Below are positions 44,287-52,635 of a DNA stretch of 64,000 nt, one piece after another. The position numbers and the translations under genes were made by a program. This DNA comes from Streptomyces sp. NBC_00663 (GTDB taxonomy: Bacteria > Actinomycetota > Actinomycetes > Streptomycetales > Streptomycetaceae): positions 6,324,001 through 6,388,000 of the forward strand of contig NZ_CP109027.1 in assembly GCF_036226885.1 (NCBI RefSeq), read 5' to 3'. The notes under the pieces were generated by a model, which worked only from the letters and a program-made list of their open reading frames with translations, searched no databases and was not told the DNA's origin. Every line of letters starts with the position of its first letter. The stretch's first letter is position 1.

Positions 44287-44346
44287 TCAGCAACAGAAGG
44301 CGCGACAGTGCAGGTGAGGGCTCATGAACACGATGCTCGCGGCCAT
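44287..44346 (-). CDS. Leader peptide with three Cys, upstream of ssuA
   Basis: A 19-codon ORF, MAASIVFMSPHLHCRAFCC, too short for ordinary gene calling. AGGGG lies 7 nt before its ATG; an internal ATG gives the 12-residue form MSPHLHCRAFCC. I recall short Cys-containing peptides of this type annotated as putative leader peptides before sulfur-assimilation genes in actinomycetes. The two final Cys codons directly precede the stop, and the stop region can fold into a short hairpin (ACACG / CGTGT). Slow translation under cysteine shortage could relieve attenuation of ssuABC. Gene status is well supported by context, mechanism is inferred. Confidence 0.7.
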   Translation of the reverse strand: MAASIVFMSPHLHCRAFCC

Positions 44347-44379
44347 ACGGAACCCCTGTCAACATTCGGAGTTTCTGAA

Positions 44380-45567
44380 TTAAATAGCCTCAGGTGAAGC
44401 GGTCAGCGGATCCCGGTAGAGCACGTCCAGCGCCACCGCACCGCCCGCCACCGCGAGCACCGAATCCGGGAAACTCGTCGGGATCACCGACCCCGCCCGC
44501 CCGTCCCCGACCTCCGCCCGCAGCGCCGCCAGGCAGTCCTGCCGATGGACCGCGCCGACCTCGGTGACGACGACGGTCTCCGGGTTGAGGATGTCCAGCA
44601 GCAGCCCCGCCGCCCGCCCCGTCATCCGCGACCGCTCCACCAACAGCCGTACGGCCACCGGATCACCGTCCGCCGCCGCCCGCACCAGATGCATCGGGTT
44701 CACCCCGGCGATCACCCCGGCCGCCCGCGCCCTGCGGCACAACGTCCGCTCGCTCAGCTCGGCCTGGAGGCAGCCGGTCCGCCCGCACTCGCAGGGCTCG
44801 GTACCGCCCGGCACCGGCAGATGGGCGATGGCGCCCGCCTGGGAGCGCGGCCCGTGATGCACCTCGTCATGGGTGGCGAACGCCGCGTCGACCACATTGC
44901 CGACGAACAGATGCAGCACGCTGAGGCTGCCGCGCGCCCGCCCGAAGAGCCGCTCCGCGTTCACCAACGCCCGCGCGTGCCCGTCCACATGGACCGGCAG
45001 CCCGGTGCGCGCGCCGATCAGCTCCCGCACCGCCACGTCCCGCCAGCCGAGCAGCTGATGCTCGACGACGGTGCCGGTGTCCCGGTCCACCCAGCCCCCG
45101 GCCGCGAAGCCGACGCCGAGCGGCCGGCACCCCGGGGACGCCGCCAGCAGCGCGCCCAGCCCGTCGGCGGCCCGCGCCAGCACCGGCCCGGGGTCGGTGC
45201 CGTCCGTGTGCCGCAGCTCCCGCGAGGCGACCACGCGCCCGCGCAGATCGAGCAGCGCGACCGTCGTATGGGGCACCGCCACATGGACGCCGCCCACGAC
45301 GAACCGCGAGGAGTCCAGGTCGACCGGCACATGGGGTCGGCCCACACCGTTCGACCGCCGGGGCGCGGCGGCCTCCTGGATCAGTCCGAGCCGGGTGAAC
45401 CGGGCGCAGTAGTCCGTCACCGACGCCGGGGACAGCCCGGTCAGCCGGGCGATGGTGGAGCGCGCCACCGGCCCGTGCTCCAGCACGGACCGCAGCACGA
45501 CACTCGCGCTGGTCCGCCGCCGGTCACTGTCGGCGACGCGGGCCAGGGGGGACGTAAGGGTGGGCAT
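44380..45567 (-). CDS. ROK-family transcriptional regulator
   Basis: 395 residues from ATG 45567 with GAGGTGAT upstream. The N-terminal winged helix has ARSTIARLTGLSPASVTDYCARF (in part STIARLTGLSPASV). The ROK sugar-kinase-like domain follows, with the zinc-binding CECGRTGCLQAEL and GNVVDAAFATH. The glucokinase active-site Asp-Gly signature is weak, suggesting sensing, not catalysis. It ends 33 bp before the ssu leader peptide on the same strand, so it may be cotranscribed with and control the sulfonate operon, unusual for a ROK protein. Confidence 0.88.
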   Translation of the reverse strand: MPTLTSPLARVADSDRRRTSASVVLRSVLEHGPVARSTIARLTGLSPASVTDYCARFTRLGLIQEAAAPRRSNGVGRPHVPVDLDSSRFVVGGVHVAVPHTTVALLDLRGRVVASRELRHTDGTDPGPVLARAADGLGALLAASPGCRPLGVGFAAGGWVDRDTGTVVEHQLLGWRDVAVRELIGARTGLPVHVDGHARALVNAERLFGRARGSLSVLHLFVGNVVDAAFATHDEVHHGPRSQAGAIAHLPVPGGTEPCECGRTGCLQAELSERTLCRRARAAGVIAGVNPMHLVRAAADGDPVAVRLLVERSRMTGRAAGLLLDILNPETVVVTEVGAVHRQDCLAALRAEVGDGRAGSVIPTSFPDSVLAVAGGAVALDVLYRDPLTASPEAI

Positions 45568-45632
45568 GGTGATCACCTCGGGGGCCGGTCCGACACTGCG
45601 CCGTACGCGAGGGGCGAGACCGGAACGGGGCC

Positions 45633-45719
45633 TCACCCAGGACGGCGACAGGCGGCCGCGCCCACGCGTCGCAGGTCGACATGGCGACGCGACGTGAGGA
45701 AGAGGGCCTGGGCAACCAT
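45633..45719 (-). CDS. Second leader peptide, upstream of the ROK regulator gene
   Basis: A 28-codon ORF containing FLTSRRHVDLRRVGAAACRRPG. The LTSRRHVDL core matches what I remember of another group of actinomycete putative leader peptides, usually with a Cys near the end. It ends 65 nt before the ROK start. No clear ribosome site precedes the ATG; GGATAC about 25 bp upstream could be a -10 box, so the message may have a very short leader. If real, it would tie expression of the regulator to cysteine as well. Confidence 0.55.
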   Translation of the reverse strand: MVAQALFLTSRRHVDLRRVGAAACRRPG

Positions 45720-45991
45720 GGCTGGAAGGGTAGGGGGCGCCGACCGTATCCAGCCAGAGGGCATCTCGGCATTTGGTGGGACCCTACAGACGCCGTTCAC
45801 ACTCGACACGTGAGTGAAACGTCCCGGCCTCAGTGACCGGCATCACGCCGTACCCGGTGTAACCGACACCCTTTGTATGGAGACCACCAAGTCGCCGCTC
45901 CAGCCTTTGTCGACCGCTGACGGTGATCGACGCGAGGCGCCCGGGATAGCGTCGCGATGTCCCGTCCCCGTCACCCACTCGCGGAGTCCCC
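45720..45991. other. Intergenic region between leader peptide 2 and bioY
   Basis: 272 bp separating divergent transcripts. It should hold the promoter for the ROK transcript on the minus strand and for bioY on the plus strand. CCGGTGTAACCGACACC near 45859 is a loose inverted repeat. I see no gene and no recognised biotin operator. Confidence 0.4.
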
Positions 45992-46570
45992 ATGAGCACC
46001 GCCGTCGCCCCCGTCCGCCCCGGTCAGGTCCTCGCCGACCTGCTCCCGGCCTCCCGAGTGCGCGACATCGCGCTCGTCGTGGGCGGCGCCGCGCTCACCG
46101 GCCTCGCCGCCCAGATCTCCGTGCCCGTGCCCGGCTCCCCGGTGCCGGTGACCGGCCAGACCTTCGCCGCGCTGCTTGTCGGCACCACGCTCGGCGCGGG
46201 GCGCGGCTTCCTCTCCCTCGCGCTGTACGCCCTCGCGGGCGTCGCGGGCATGCCGTGGTTCGCGGGCGCCACCTCCGGCTCGGCCGCCCCCTCCTTCGGC
46301 TACATCCTCGGCATGATCCTCGCCTCCACCGTCGTCGGCGCCCTGGCCCGCCGCGGCGCCGACCGCTCCGTGCTGCGCACGGCGGGCGCGATGCTGCTCG
46401 GCGAGGCGATCATCTACGCGGTCGGCGTCCCGTACCTCGCCCTCGACCTCGACATGTCCGCCTCCGCCGCCATCGCGGCCGGCCTCACCCCGTTCCTGCT
46501 CGGCGACGCCCTCAAGGCGGCCCTGGCGATGGGCCTGCTGCCGAGCGCATGGAAACTGATCAAGCGCTGA
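45992..46570 (+). CDS. bioY: Biotin transporter BioY (S-component of an ECF transporter)
   Basis: 192 residues with about six membrane segments. The BioY signature SVPVPGSPVPVTGQTFAALLVG (in part PGSPVPVTGQTF) and the GLPVFAG-like AGMPWFAG are present. BioY binds biotin and needs the EcfA/EcfT module, which is not encoded nearby, or works alone as in some bacteria. GGAG is 5 nt before the ATG. Its end overlaps the convergent FAD oxidase gene by 11 bp, leaving no room for a separate terminator. Confidence 0.93.
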   Translation: MSTAVAPVRPGQVLADLLPASRVRDIALVVGGAALTGLAAQISVPVPGSPVPVTGQTFAALLVGTTLGAGRGFLSLALYALAGVAGMPWFAGATSGSAAPSFGYILGMILASTVVGALARRGADRSVLRTAGAMLLGEAIIYAVGVPYLALDLDMSASAAIAAGLTPFLLGDALKAALAMGLLPSAWKLIKR

Positions 46571-47849
46571 CGACGTAGCCGTCACCGAAGAGGTTCGCCG
46601 GGTCGTGAGTCGACTTCACTTCGGCGAGCCTCTTCCGCGTCCCGGCGTCGTACAGCCCCTCGCTCCGATCCCCGGCCCCGAAGGCGAAGTTGACCGTCCG
46701 CCCGAGCGTGTGCGGTGCGAGCACCGCGAACGCCGGATCGAGCAGGGCCCGCGCCTTCTCCCGTTCCTCCGTGGTCAACAGCCGCACCAGGAACCGCCCG
46801 TCACGCCACGGCACCGAGTTCTGGGCGGGCCGCGCGAGCGCCCCGCCCAGATGATTGACCTGTACGACGACCATGGCGACGGAGTCGGGCCCGGTGAGCC
46901 GCAGCAGCTCCCCGCCCCCGCCGTCCACGTCCAGCTCACTCAGCACCGCGCTGTCCCCGTAGTAGGCGTGCGGGAAGTCCGGGTCGCTGTGGATGGTGTG
47001 GCTCTCGGCGTACGGCATCTCCCGCAGCGAGTCGCCGAGCACCGGCCCGATCTCCCGCAGCGGAGCGACCAGCCGCTCCCCGTCCCCACCCGTGTGGGCG
47101 ACGCGCACGGACAGGACGTACCGCCCGCGCAACCGCGGCGGCAGAGCGGGCACATCCGGATACGGTACGGCGGCGAAGGACGAGGTCAGCCCGTCCGGCA
47201 CGGTCCGCGTCCAGGCCTCGTACGCCCGCAGCGCACCCGCCGGATCGACCTCGCGTCCGTCGAACGCGAGCGAACCGCCGTACAGCGTCCGCACGGGGAC
47301 GAGCCCGATCTCCAACTCGGTGACCACACCTAGCCGGTGACCACCGCCCAGCAGCGCCCAGTACAGCTCGGAACCGGGCACGGCGTGGTGCAGCCGCCCG
47401 TCGGCGGTCACCACGTCCAGCGACCGCACATGATCGGCCGCGTACCCGAACTCCCGGGCCAGAAGGGAGAGTCCACCGCCCAGTGTGTAGGAGACGGCGC
47501 CGACGCCCGGCGCGGACCCGTTGAGCGGCGCGAGCCCGTACGGCGTGGCCGCCTCGACCACCTGCCCCCAGCGGACGCCCGCCTGCACCCGGACGGTACG
47601 GGCCGCGGGGTCGACGGTGACACCGTCCATCCGCCGGGTGGAGAGAAGCACGCCGCCGGTGACCGGCCCCTGCCGCCCGTGCCCGGTCGCCTCGACGGTG
47701 ACACGCAGCCCGGCGTCGGCCGCGTGGCGCACGGCGGCGATGACGTCGTCGGTGGTGGCGGGGGTGGAGACGGTGGCGGGGCGCAGCGCGAACGCGGTCT
47801 GGAACCCGGTCAGTTCACGGATGCCGTTCTGGTGATCCATGCACCCCAT
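46560..47849 (-). CDS. FAD-binding oxidoreductase (berberine bridge enzyme-like)
   Basis: 429 residues from ATG 47849 (ATG 47840 is an alternative). The PCMH-type FAD domain has TVEATGHGRQGPVTGGVLLSTRRM (in part) with the His that usually binds the flavin covalently in ATGHGRQ, and LGGGLSLLAREFG. The C-terminus ends with KSTHDPANLFGDGYVVSA, the BBE-type motif. Such enzymes oxidise sugars or secondary metabolites using O2. No signal peptide. Nothing nearby fixes the substrate. Confidence 0.88.
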   Translation of the reverse strand: MGCMDHQNGIRELTGFQTAFALRPATVSTPATTDDVIAAVRHAADAGLRVTVEATGHGRQGPVTGGVLLSTRRMDGVTVDPAARTVRVQAGVRWGQVVEAATPYGLAPLNGSAPGVGAVSYTLGGGLSLLAREFGYAADHVRSLDVVTADGRLHHAVPGSELYWALLGGGHRLGVVTELEIGLVPVRTLYGGSLAFDGREVDPAGALRAYEAWTRTVPDGLTSSFAAVPYPDVPALPPRLRGRYVLSVRVAHTGGDGERLVAPLREIGPVLGDSLREMPYAESHTIHSDPDFPHAYYGDSAVLSELDVDGGGGELLRLTGPDSVAMVVVQVNHLGGALARPAQNSVPWRDGRFLVRLLTTEEREKARALLDPAFAVLAPHTLGRTVNFAFGAGDRSEGLYDAGTRKRLAEVKSTHDPANLFGDGYVVSA

Positions 47850-47909
47850 GGTGGGGGAACAACCCGACAGGCTCCGTCAGGTTGTGCCCCCACCGGTTCA
47901 GATACTGGT

Positions 47910-48629
47910 TCAGATTTCCTGCCGCGGTCGCCGCGTGGACCACCAGAACCCGGCCACACCGGCCGCCATCAGGGCTGCGCCCGCCGCGCCCGCCGGGAGC
48001 AGATCACGCGCGACACCGGTCTTCGGCAGCTCGTCGCCGCCGGGGGCCACCGGCTTGTTGTCGGTACCGAGGAGCAGCGGGGTGGCCGGGGCGTTCGGCG
48101 ACGGATTCGTCGTACCGAACGGAACCGGGCCCTGCTGCCAGTACGTCTTCTTCCCGTCGCCGGTCTGCACCGGCAGACAGATCTTTCCGGTCTTGTCGAG
48201 ATCGAACGACGCGTCCACGGCGTACGACTTCGACTTACCGGCCGCGAGATTGTCGATCGGGCAGGCGAAACCGCTGTTCGAACCCTCCGGCAGATCGCTT
48301 TCGGCAATCGAGGAGCACCCTTGAACGCTATTGACCGTGAGGCCGTCGAAACCGACGACCAAAAGCTGGATCTTTCCGCTGTCCTTGGTCCCTTCGTTCT
48401 TCACCGTGGCGGTGAGGTCGGTCTTCTCGGACTTGTTGTCGACCGAGATCTGTTCGGGCAGCAGCGTGGTCAGCTTCACGCCGTCCGGCGCCTCGTCGAC
48501 AACCTTTCCCCCCTTGCTGCTTCCGGGCCCCTGGTCATCCGCGCCGGCGGTGCCGGAAAGGATCAGTACGGCCGAGAAAGATGCCGTGACCAGCGATCCC
48601 GCGATGGTCGTCATACGACGAGAACTCAT
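47910..48629 (-). CDS. Cell-wall-anchored LPKTG protein of unknown function
   Basis: 239 residues; AGGGGGA is 6 nt before the ATG. A signal peptide (TTIAGSLVTASFSAVLILSGTAGA) is followed by an extracellular part with one Cys pair (QGCSS, GFACP) in a beta-rich domain resembling DUF11/CARDB-type adhesion or spacer folds. The C-terminus is a complete sortase signal: LPKTG at about 201-205, hydrophobic stretch, then RRPRQEI. It would be linked to peptidoglycan by a sortase encoded elsewhere. Divergent from the Ser/Thr kinase gene. Confidence 0.85.
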   Translation of the reverse strand: MSSRRMTTIAGSLVTASFSAVLILSGTAGADDQGPGSSKGGKVVDEAPDGVKLTTLLPEQISVDNKSEKTDLTATVKNEGTKDSGKIQLLVVGFDGLTVNSVQGCSSIAESDLPEGSNSGFACPIDNLAAGKSKSYAVDASFDLDKTGKICLPVQTGDGKKTYWQQGPVPFGTTNPSPNAPATPLLLGTDNKPVAPGGDELPKTGVARDLLPAGAAGAALMAAGVAGFWWSTRRPRQEI

Positions 48630-48778
48630 GTTCGTCCCCCTTGGCTGCGCCTGAATTCGCAGTACTTGAAGAGCTACCACAAGATTTCTCCGCACTATGC
48701 TGGTACGGCTCGAAGTGTGACCATTGTGTTGAAGTAGGCGTTGGCCGGTGCGTGGTGGAGGGGGTGCAACGGATTGCC

Positions 48779-48835
48779 GGGGAATACGGGAAACGCGGGA
48801 AGTACGGGTAACACGGGAAACACGGGAAACGCGAG
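48779..48835 (+). repeat. Six or so imperfect 9-bp tandem repeats before the kinase gene
   Basis: About six copies of an ACGGGAAAC-like unit (variants AATACGGG, ACGCGGG, AGTACGGG, AACACGGG) lie just upstream of the chosen kinase start. They are in frame with it and would encode Gly-Asn-Thr/Ala repeats if an earlier start (for example near 48741) is used. Otherwise they are 5' untranslated sequence. Confidence 0.7.
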
Positions 48836-48845
48836 GAGCGGCGGA

Positions 48846-50981
48846 GTGCCAGGGATCCTGGTGGCGAGCCGTTATCGCCTGGTCGAGAGCATCGGCCAGG
48901 GGGGAATGGGGCGGGTGTGGCGAGCCGCCGACGAAATACTCGACCGGCTGGTCGCGGTCAAGGAAATGCGCATAGACGGCCTCGACGCCGAGGACGCCCG
49001 CACGCGCCGTGAACGCACCCTGCGCGAGGCGCGTGCCACGGCCCGCATCGACCATCCCAACGTCGTACGGGTCTACGACGTCGTGGACGAGGGCGAACGC
49101 CTGTGGATCGTCATGGAGTTGGTGGTGGGCCGCTCCCTGGAACGCATGATGGTGGAGGACGGTCCGCTCGGCCCCCTGGAGGCGGCCCGGATCGGCATCG
49201 GCCTGGTGACGGCTCTGCGCCAGGTGCACGCGCGCGGTGTCCTGCACCGCGACATCAAGCCGGGCAACGTCCTCGTCGAGACCACCGGACACCGCGTGGT
49301 CCTCACCGACTTCGGCATCGCGGCCATCCAGGACGCCAAGGCGCTCACCATGGTCGGCATGCTGGTCGGCTCCCCCGACTACATGGCCCCCGAACGCATC
49401 GCGGGCCGCCCACAGGGCCCTCCGTCCGACATCTGGTCCCTGGGCGCGACACTCTGCGCGGCCCTGGCCGGCCACTCCCCGTTCTCCCGGGACACCACGC
49501 TGGCGACCCTCCACGCGGTCCTCTACGAGGAGCCCCAACTCCCCACCACGGCAGGCGCTCTACGAGGCATCCTCGCCGCCCTCCTGGAGAAGGAACCGGA
49601 ACTGCGCCCGGGCCTGGACGAGGTGGAGGAGGCACTCCGCCTGGTGGCCTTCCCGGCCCCAACCCCCACGGTGCAGGTAGGACCAGACCCCGAACCACCG
49701 AACCACCCCGAGGACGCCCCACCTCCCACCCCCCACCCGGACCCACCCACCCCAGCCTTCCCCTGGCCCAACCGAGAACCCCCCACACCCCCCTTCACCC
49801 CCACCCCCACACCCGCCGACGCCGCTCAGCCCCCACAGGGACCGCCCGCCCCCGCACTCGCCGACGCCGCTCAGCCCCCACAGGGACCGCCCGCCCCCGC
49901 ACTCGCCGACGGCGCGCAGCCCCCACAGGGACCGCCCGCCCGCGCCTCCGCACTCGCCGATGGCGCGCAGCCCCCACAGGGACCGCCCGCCCCTGCCCCC
50001 GCACTCGCCGACGGCGCACAGCCCCCACAGGGACCGCCCGCCCCCGCACTCGCCGACGGCGCGCAGCCCCCACAGAGGCCACCCGCACCCACCCCCACCA
50101 CCGCCGACGGCGCGCAGCCCCCACAGGGTCCACCCGCCCCTGCCCCCGCACTCGCCGACGGCGCGCAGCCCCCACAGGGGCCACCCGCACCCGACTACGA
50201 AAGTCGCACGGGTGGTGCGGGTGGGAATCCGATCCGGGCCGAAGGCCCGGTGCCCACCCACAACGCCTCCTCAGAGGCACACGGCGGCATCTCCCTCATC
50301 CGCTCAGAAGCCGTCACCGAACAACGCCCCCTCCCCCCACCAACCCCCCACCGCACCCGCACCCGCACCCGCACCCGCCTCATCACCGTCGCGGCCCTCA
50401 CCACAGCCGCCGCGGTGACCACCACCCTGCTCCTCCTGAACGCCAACTCACCCGACACCAAAGACGAGTCACAAGGCACCCCCACCTCGTCCACCCCCAC
50501 CTCGACCGCCCCCACCTCCCCACCCCCCACGGTCGAAGGCACCTCAAGGCCCCAGTCCCTCCCACCTGGCGCCCACCGGGAAGCCGGCGGCTTCGCCTGG
50601 GCAACTCCCAAGGACTGGCGCAGAGATGTGAAGACGGGCGCGGAGGTGCACTACACGTCACCCGACGGCACCCAGGAGCTCGCCGCGAAGTCCTCCCTCG
50701 CCCGCGGCGACCTGATGGACACCTGGAAGACCTCGGAACAGAACGCCCACCAGGGCCAGGGCTACCGGAAGATCCGCTTGGAGGACACGGAGTTCAAGGG
50801 CCACCCGGCGGTGGTCTGGGAGTACACCTTCACGCTCAAGGGCGTCCCCTGGCACGCCCGCCTGCTCGGCTTCAACGCGGACGGCAAGTCGTACCAGGTG
50901 AACACGTGGTACCAGCCGCAGACGGAGACGCAGGCGCTCAAGACGTACGAGAAGGTCAAAAACAGCTTCACGGTGCTGTAG
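48846..50981 (+). CDS. Membrane Ser/Thr protein kinase with Pro-rich repeat and extracellular domain
   Basis: 711 residues from GTG 48846, with GAGGAG 7 nt upstream. Kinase domain residues 10-275: loop GQGGMGRVW, Lys39 in VAVKEM, catalytic LHRDIKPGN (Asp136), DFG at 155-157, GSPDYMAPE. A juxtamembrane segment holds eight repeats of ADGAQPPQGPPAPAL type (324-449). The helix VAALTTAAAVTTTLLLL (about 510-530) crosses the membrane. The outer domain (about 577-711) has no PASTA repeats and is homologous to the 15 kb membrane protein. It probably phosphorylates cytoplasmic targets in response to an outside cue. Confidence 0.92.
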   Translation: MPGILVASRYRLVESIGQGGMGRVWRAADEILDRLVAVKEMRIDGLDAEDARTRRERTLREARATARIDHPNVVRVYDVVDEGERLWIVMELVVGRSLERMMVEDGPLGPLEAARIGIGLVTALRQVHARGVLHRDIKPGNVLVETTGHRVVLTDFGIAAIQDAKALTMVGMLVGSPDYMAPERIAGRPQGPPSDIWSLGATLCAALAGHSPFSRDTTLATLHAVLYEEPQLPTTAGALRGILAALLEKEPELRPGLDEVEEALRLVAFPAPTPTVQVGPDPEPPNHPEDAPPPTPHPDPPTPAFPWPNREPPTPPFTPTPTPADAAQPPQGPPAPALADAAQPPQGPPAPALADGAQPPQGPPARASALADGAQPPQGPPAPAPALADGAQPPQGPPAPALADGAQPPQRPPAPTPTTADGAQPPQGPPAPAPALADGAQPPQGPPAPDYESRTGGAGGNPIRAEGPVPTHNASSEAHGGISLIRSEAVTEQRPLPPPTPHRTRTRTRTRLITVAALTTAAAVTTTLLLLNANSPDTKDESQGTPTSSTPTSTAPTSPPPTVEGTSRPQSLPPGAHREAGGFAWATPKDWRRDVKTGAEVHYTSPDGTQELAAKSSLARGDLMDTWKTSEQNAHQGQGYRKIRLEDTEFKGHPAVVWEYTFTLKGVPWHARLLGFNADGKSYQVNTWYQPQTETQALKTYEKVKNSFTVL
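49815..50192 (+). repeat. Minisatellite encoding eight Pro-rich 15-17-residue repeats
   Basis: Eight in-frame units of 45 or 51 bp encode ADGAQPPQGPPAPAL and variants (ADAAQ, PARASAL, PAPAPAL, PAPTPTT). The DNA is nearly identical between units (GCGCAGCCCCCACAGGGACC core), which points to recent slippage or recombination. Copy number probably varies between strains. Confidence 0.9.
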
Positions 50982-51001
50982 ACAAACCACAGCACCGTGA
51001 A
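50967..51001. terminator. Hairpin spanning the kinase stop codon
   Basis: A perfect 13-bp inverted repeat (TTCACGGTGCTGT / ACAGCACCGTGAA) with a 9-nt loop. Its left arm holds the last codons and the first base of the stop codon, so the terminator partly lies in coding sequence. It separates convergent kinase and permease genes. Confidence 0.75.
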
Positions 51002-51035
51002 ACCCGCAGCACCCTGAGGTGCCTCAGCCTCAGCC

Positions 51036-52454
51036 TCAACCCACCTTGATCTTGTCCTGCACCTCGGACCCACCGACGACGTCCGAACGCCGGCCCCGCA
51101 CCCGCTCCTTGACCACGGCGACACCCAGCACGAACGCCGCGACGAGCAAGGACAGCAGCACGGTCGTACGCCCGCTGCTCGCCCCCTCGGTGTCGGTCAG
51201 CATGTAACCGAGCACGAAGACGATCAACCCGGCCGTGGCCCAGGTCAGATACGGGTACAGCCACATCTTCACGACCAGCTTCTCCGGCTCCTCGGCCTGG
51301 ATGATCTTCCGCATCCGCAGCTGCGAGAAGCAGATGACCAGCCACACGAACAGCGCGACCGCACCGGAGGAGTTGACGAGGAAGAGGAAGATCGTGTCGG
51401 GGGAGAGGTAGTTGAAGAACACGGCGACGAAACCGAAGAGCACGGACGCGAGAATCGCGGCCATGGGCACGCCCCGCGCGTTCGTGCGCGCGAACACCTT
51501 CGGCGCGTCTCCCCGCTCGCCGAGCGAGAAGGCCATGCGCGAGGCCGTGTAGAGCCCGGAGTTGAGACAGGACAGCACCGAGGTCAGCACGATGAAGTTC
51601 ATGATCTGACCGGCGTGCGCGATCCCGAGCGAGTCGAGGGCGGCGACGTACGAGCCGGACTCCTTGATGGACGGGTCGTCCCACGGCAGCAGCGTCACGA
51701 CGACGAAGATCGAGCCGAGGTAGAAGACGCCGATCCGCCAGATGATGCTGTTGGTCGACTTGGTGACAGCCCGCTGCGGGTTCTCGGACTCGCCGGCGGC
51801 CAGCGTGGCGATCTCACTGCCCATGAAGGAGAAGACGACGAGCAGCACGCCGGTGAGGATGGCGCCGGGCCCGTGGGGCAGGAAGCCGCCGTGGTCGCTG
51901 AGGTTGCCGAGCCCCGCCTTGTCGGCGTCGACCCCCGGCAGCACACCGAAGACCGCGAGCCCGCCGATGATGATGAAGGCGCCGATGGCGACGACCTTGA
52001 TCCCGGCGAACCAGAACTCGAACTCGCCGTAGGAGCCCACGGAGACCAGGTTGGTGGCGGTCAGCACCACCATCACGATGAGCGCCCACCCCCACTGCGG
52101 GACGGCGGGTATCCACCCTTCGAGGATCTTGGCACCGGCGGTGGCCTCCACCGCGAGCACGACGACCCAGAAGAACCAGTAGAGCCAGCCGATGGAGAAG
52201 CCGGCCCAGCGCCCGAGCGCCCGGTCGGCGTGCGCGGAGAAGGAGCCGGACGTGGGGTTCGCGGCGGACATCTCGCCGAGCATCCGCATCACCAGCACCA
52301 CGAGCGTGCCGACGAGCGCGTACGACAGGAGGATGCCGGGTCCCGCGGTGGCGATACCGGAGCTGGAGCCGACGAACAGTCCGGCGCCGATGACACCACC
52401 GATGGCGATCATGGACAGATGGCGGTTCTTGAGTCCGGCCTGGAGACCAGTCAT
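51036..52454 (-). CDS. Amino acid permease (APC superfamily), copy 2
   Basis: 472 residues from ATG 52454 (MTGLQAGLKNRHLSMIAIGG) with AAGGAA upstream; the longer open frame lacks a better site. About 12 membrane segments. GGVIGAGLFVGSSSGI is the helix 1 motif and SENPQRAV follows helix 6. It is closely similar to the permease at 37808 (shared RMLGEMSAA, SGSFSAHA, FWFA), so the window carries two paralogues of the same group; copy 2 has a longer basic C-tail (KERVRGRRSD). Confidence 0.9.
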   Translation of the reverse strand: MTGLQAGLKNRHLSMIAIGGVIGAGLFVGSSSGIATAGPGILLSYALVGTLVVLVMRMLGEMSAANPTSGSFSAHADRALGRWAGFSIGWLYWFFWVVVLAVEATAGAKILEGWIPAVPQWGWALIVMVVLTATNLVSVGSYGEFEFWFAGIKVVAIGAFIIIGGLAVFGVLPGVDADKAGLGNLSDHGGFLPHGPGAILTGVLLVVFSFMGSEIATLAAGESENPQRAVTKSTNSIIWRIGVFYLGSIFVVVTLLPWDDPSIKESGSYVAALDSLGIAHAGQIMNFIVLTSVLSCLNSGLYTASRMAFSLGERGDAPKVFARTNARGVPMAAILASVLFGFVAVFFNYLSPDTIFLFLVNSSGAVALFVWLVICFSQLRMRKIIQAEEPEKLVVKMWLYPYLTWATAGLIVFVLGYMLTDTEGASSGRTTVLLSLLVAAFVLGVAVVKERVRGRRSDVVGGSEVQDKIKVG

Positions 52455-52635
52455 ACGGGGAGTTCCTTCGTGCCAGGTGTGGGGACGACTCAATGAATCA
52501 GAGGCAAATAAATAAATGAACCTTCGAATCCGGATTGTTACTTGAGGTTTTCTTGAGCATCTGTGGCCAGGGGTGTTGTTTTCCTGGCTGACACCCGAGG
52601 CTGCTGCCCCGAAACAGCCATGTCACACTCATCCC

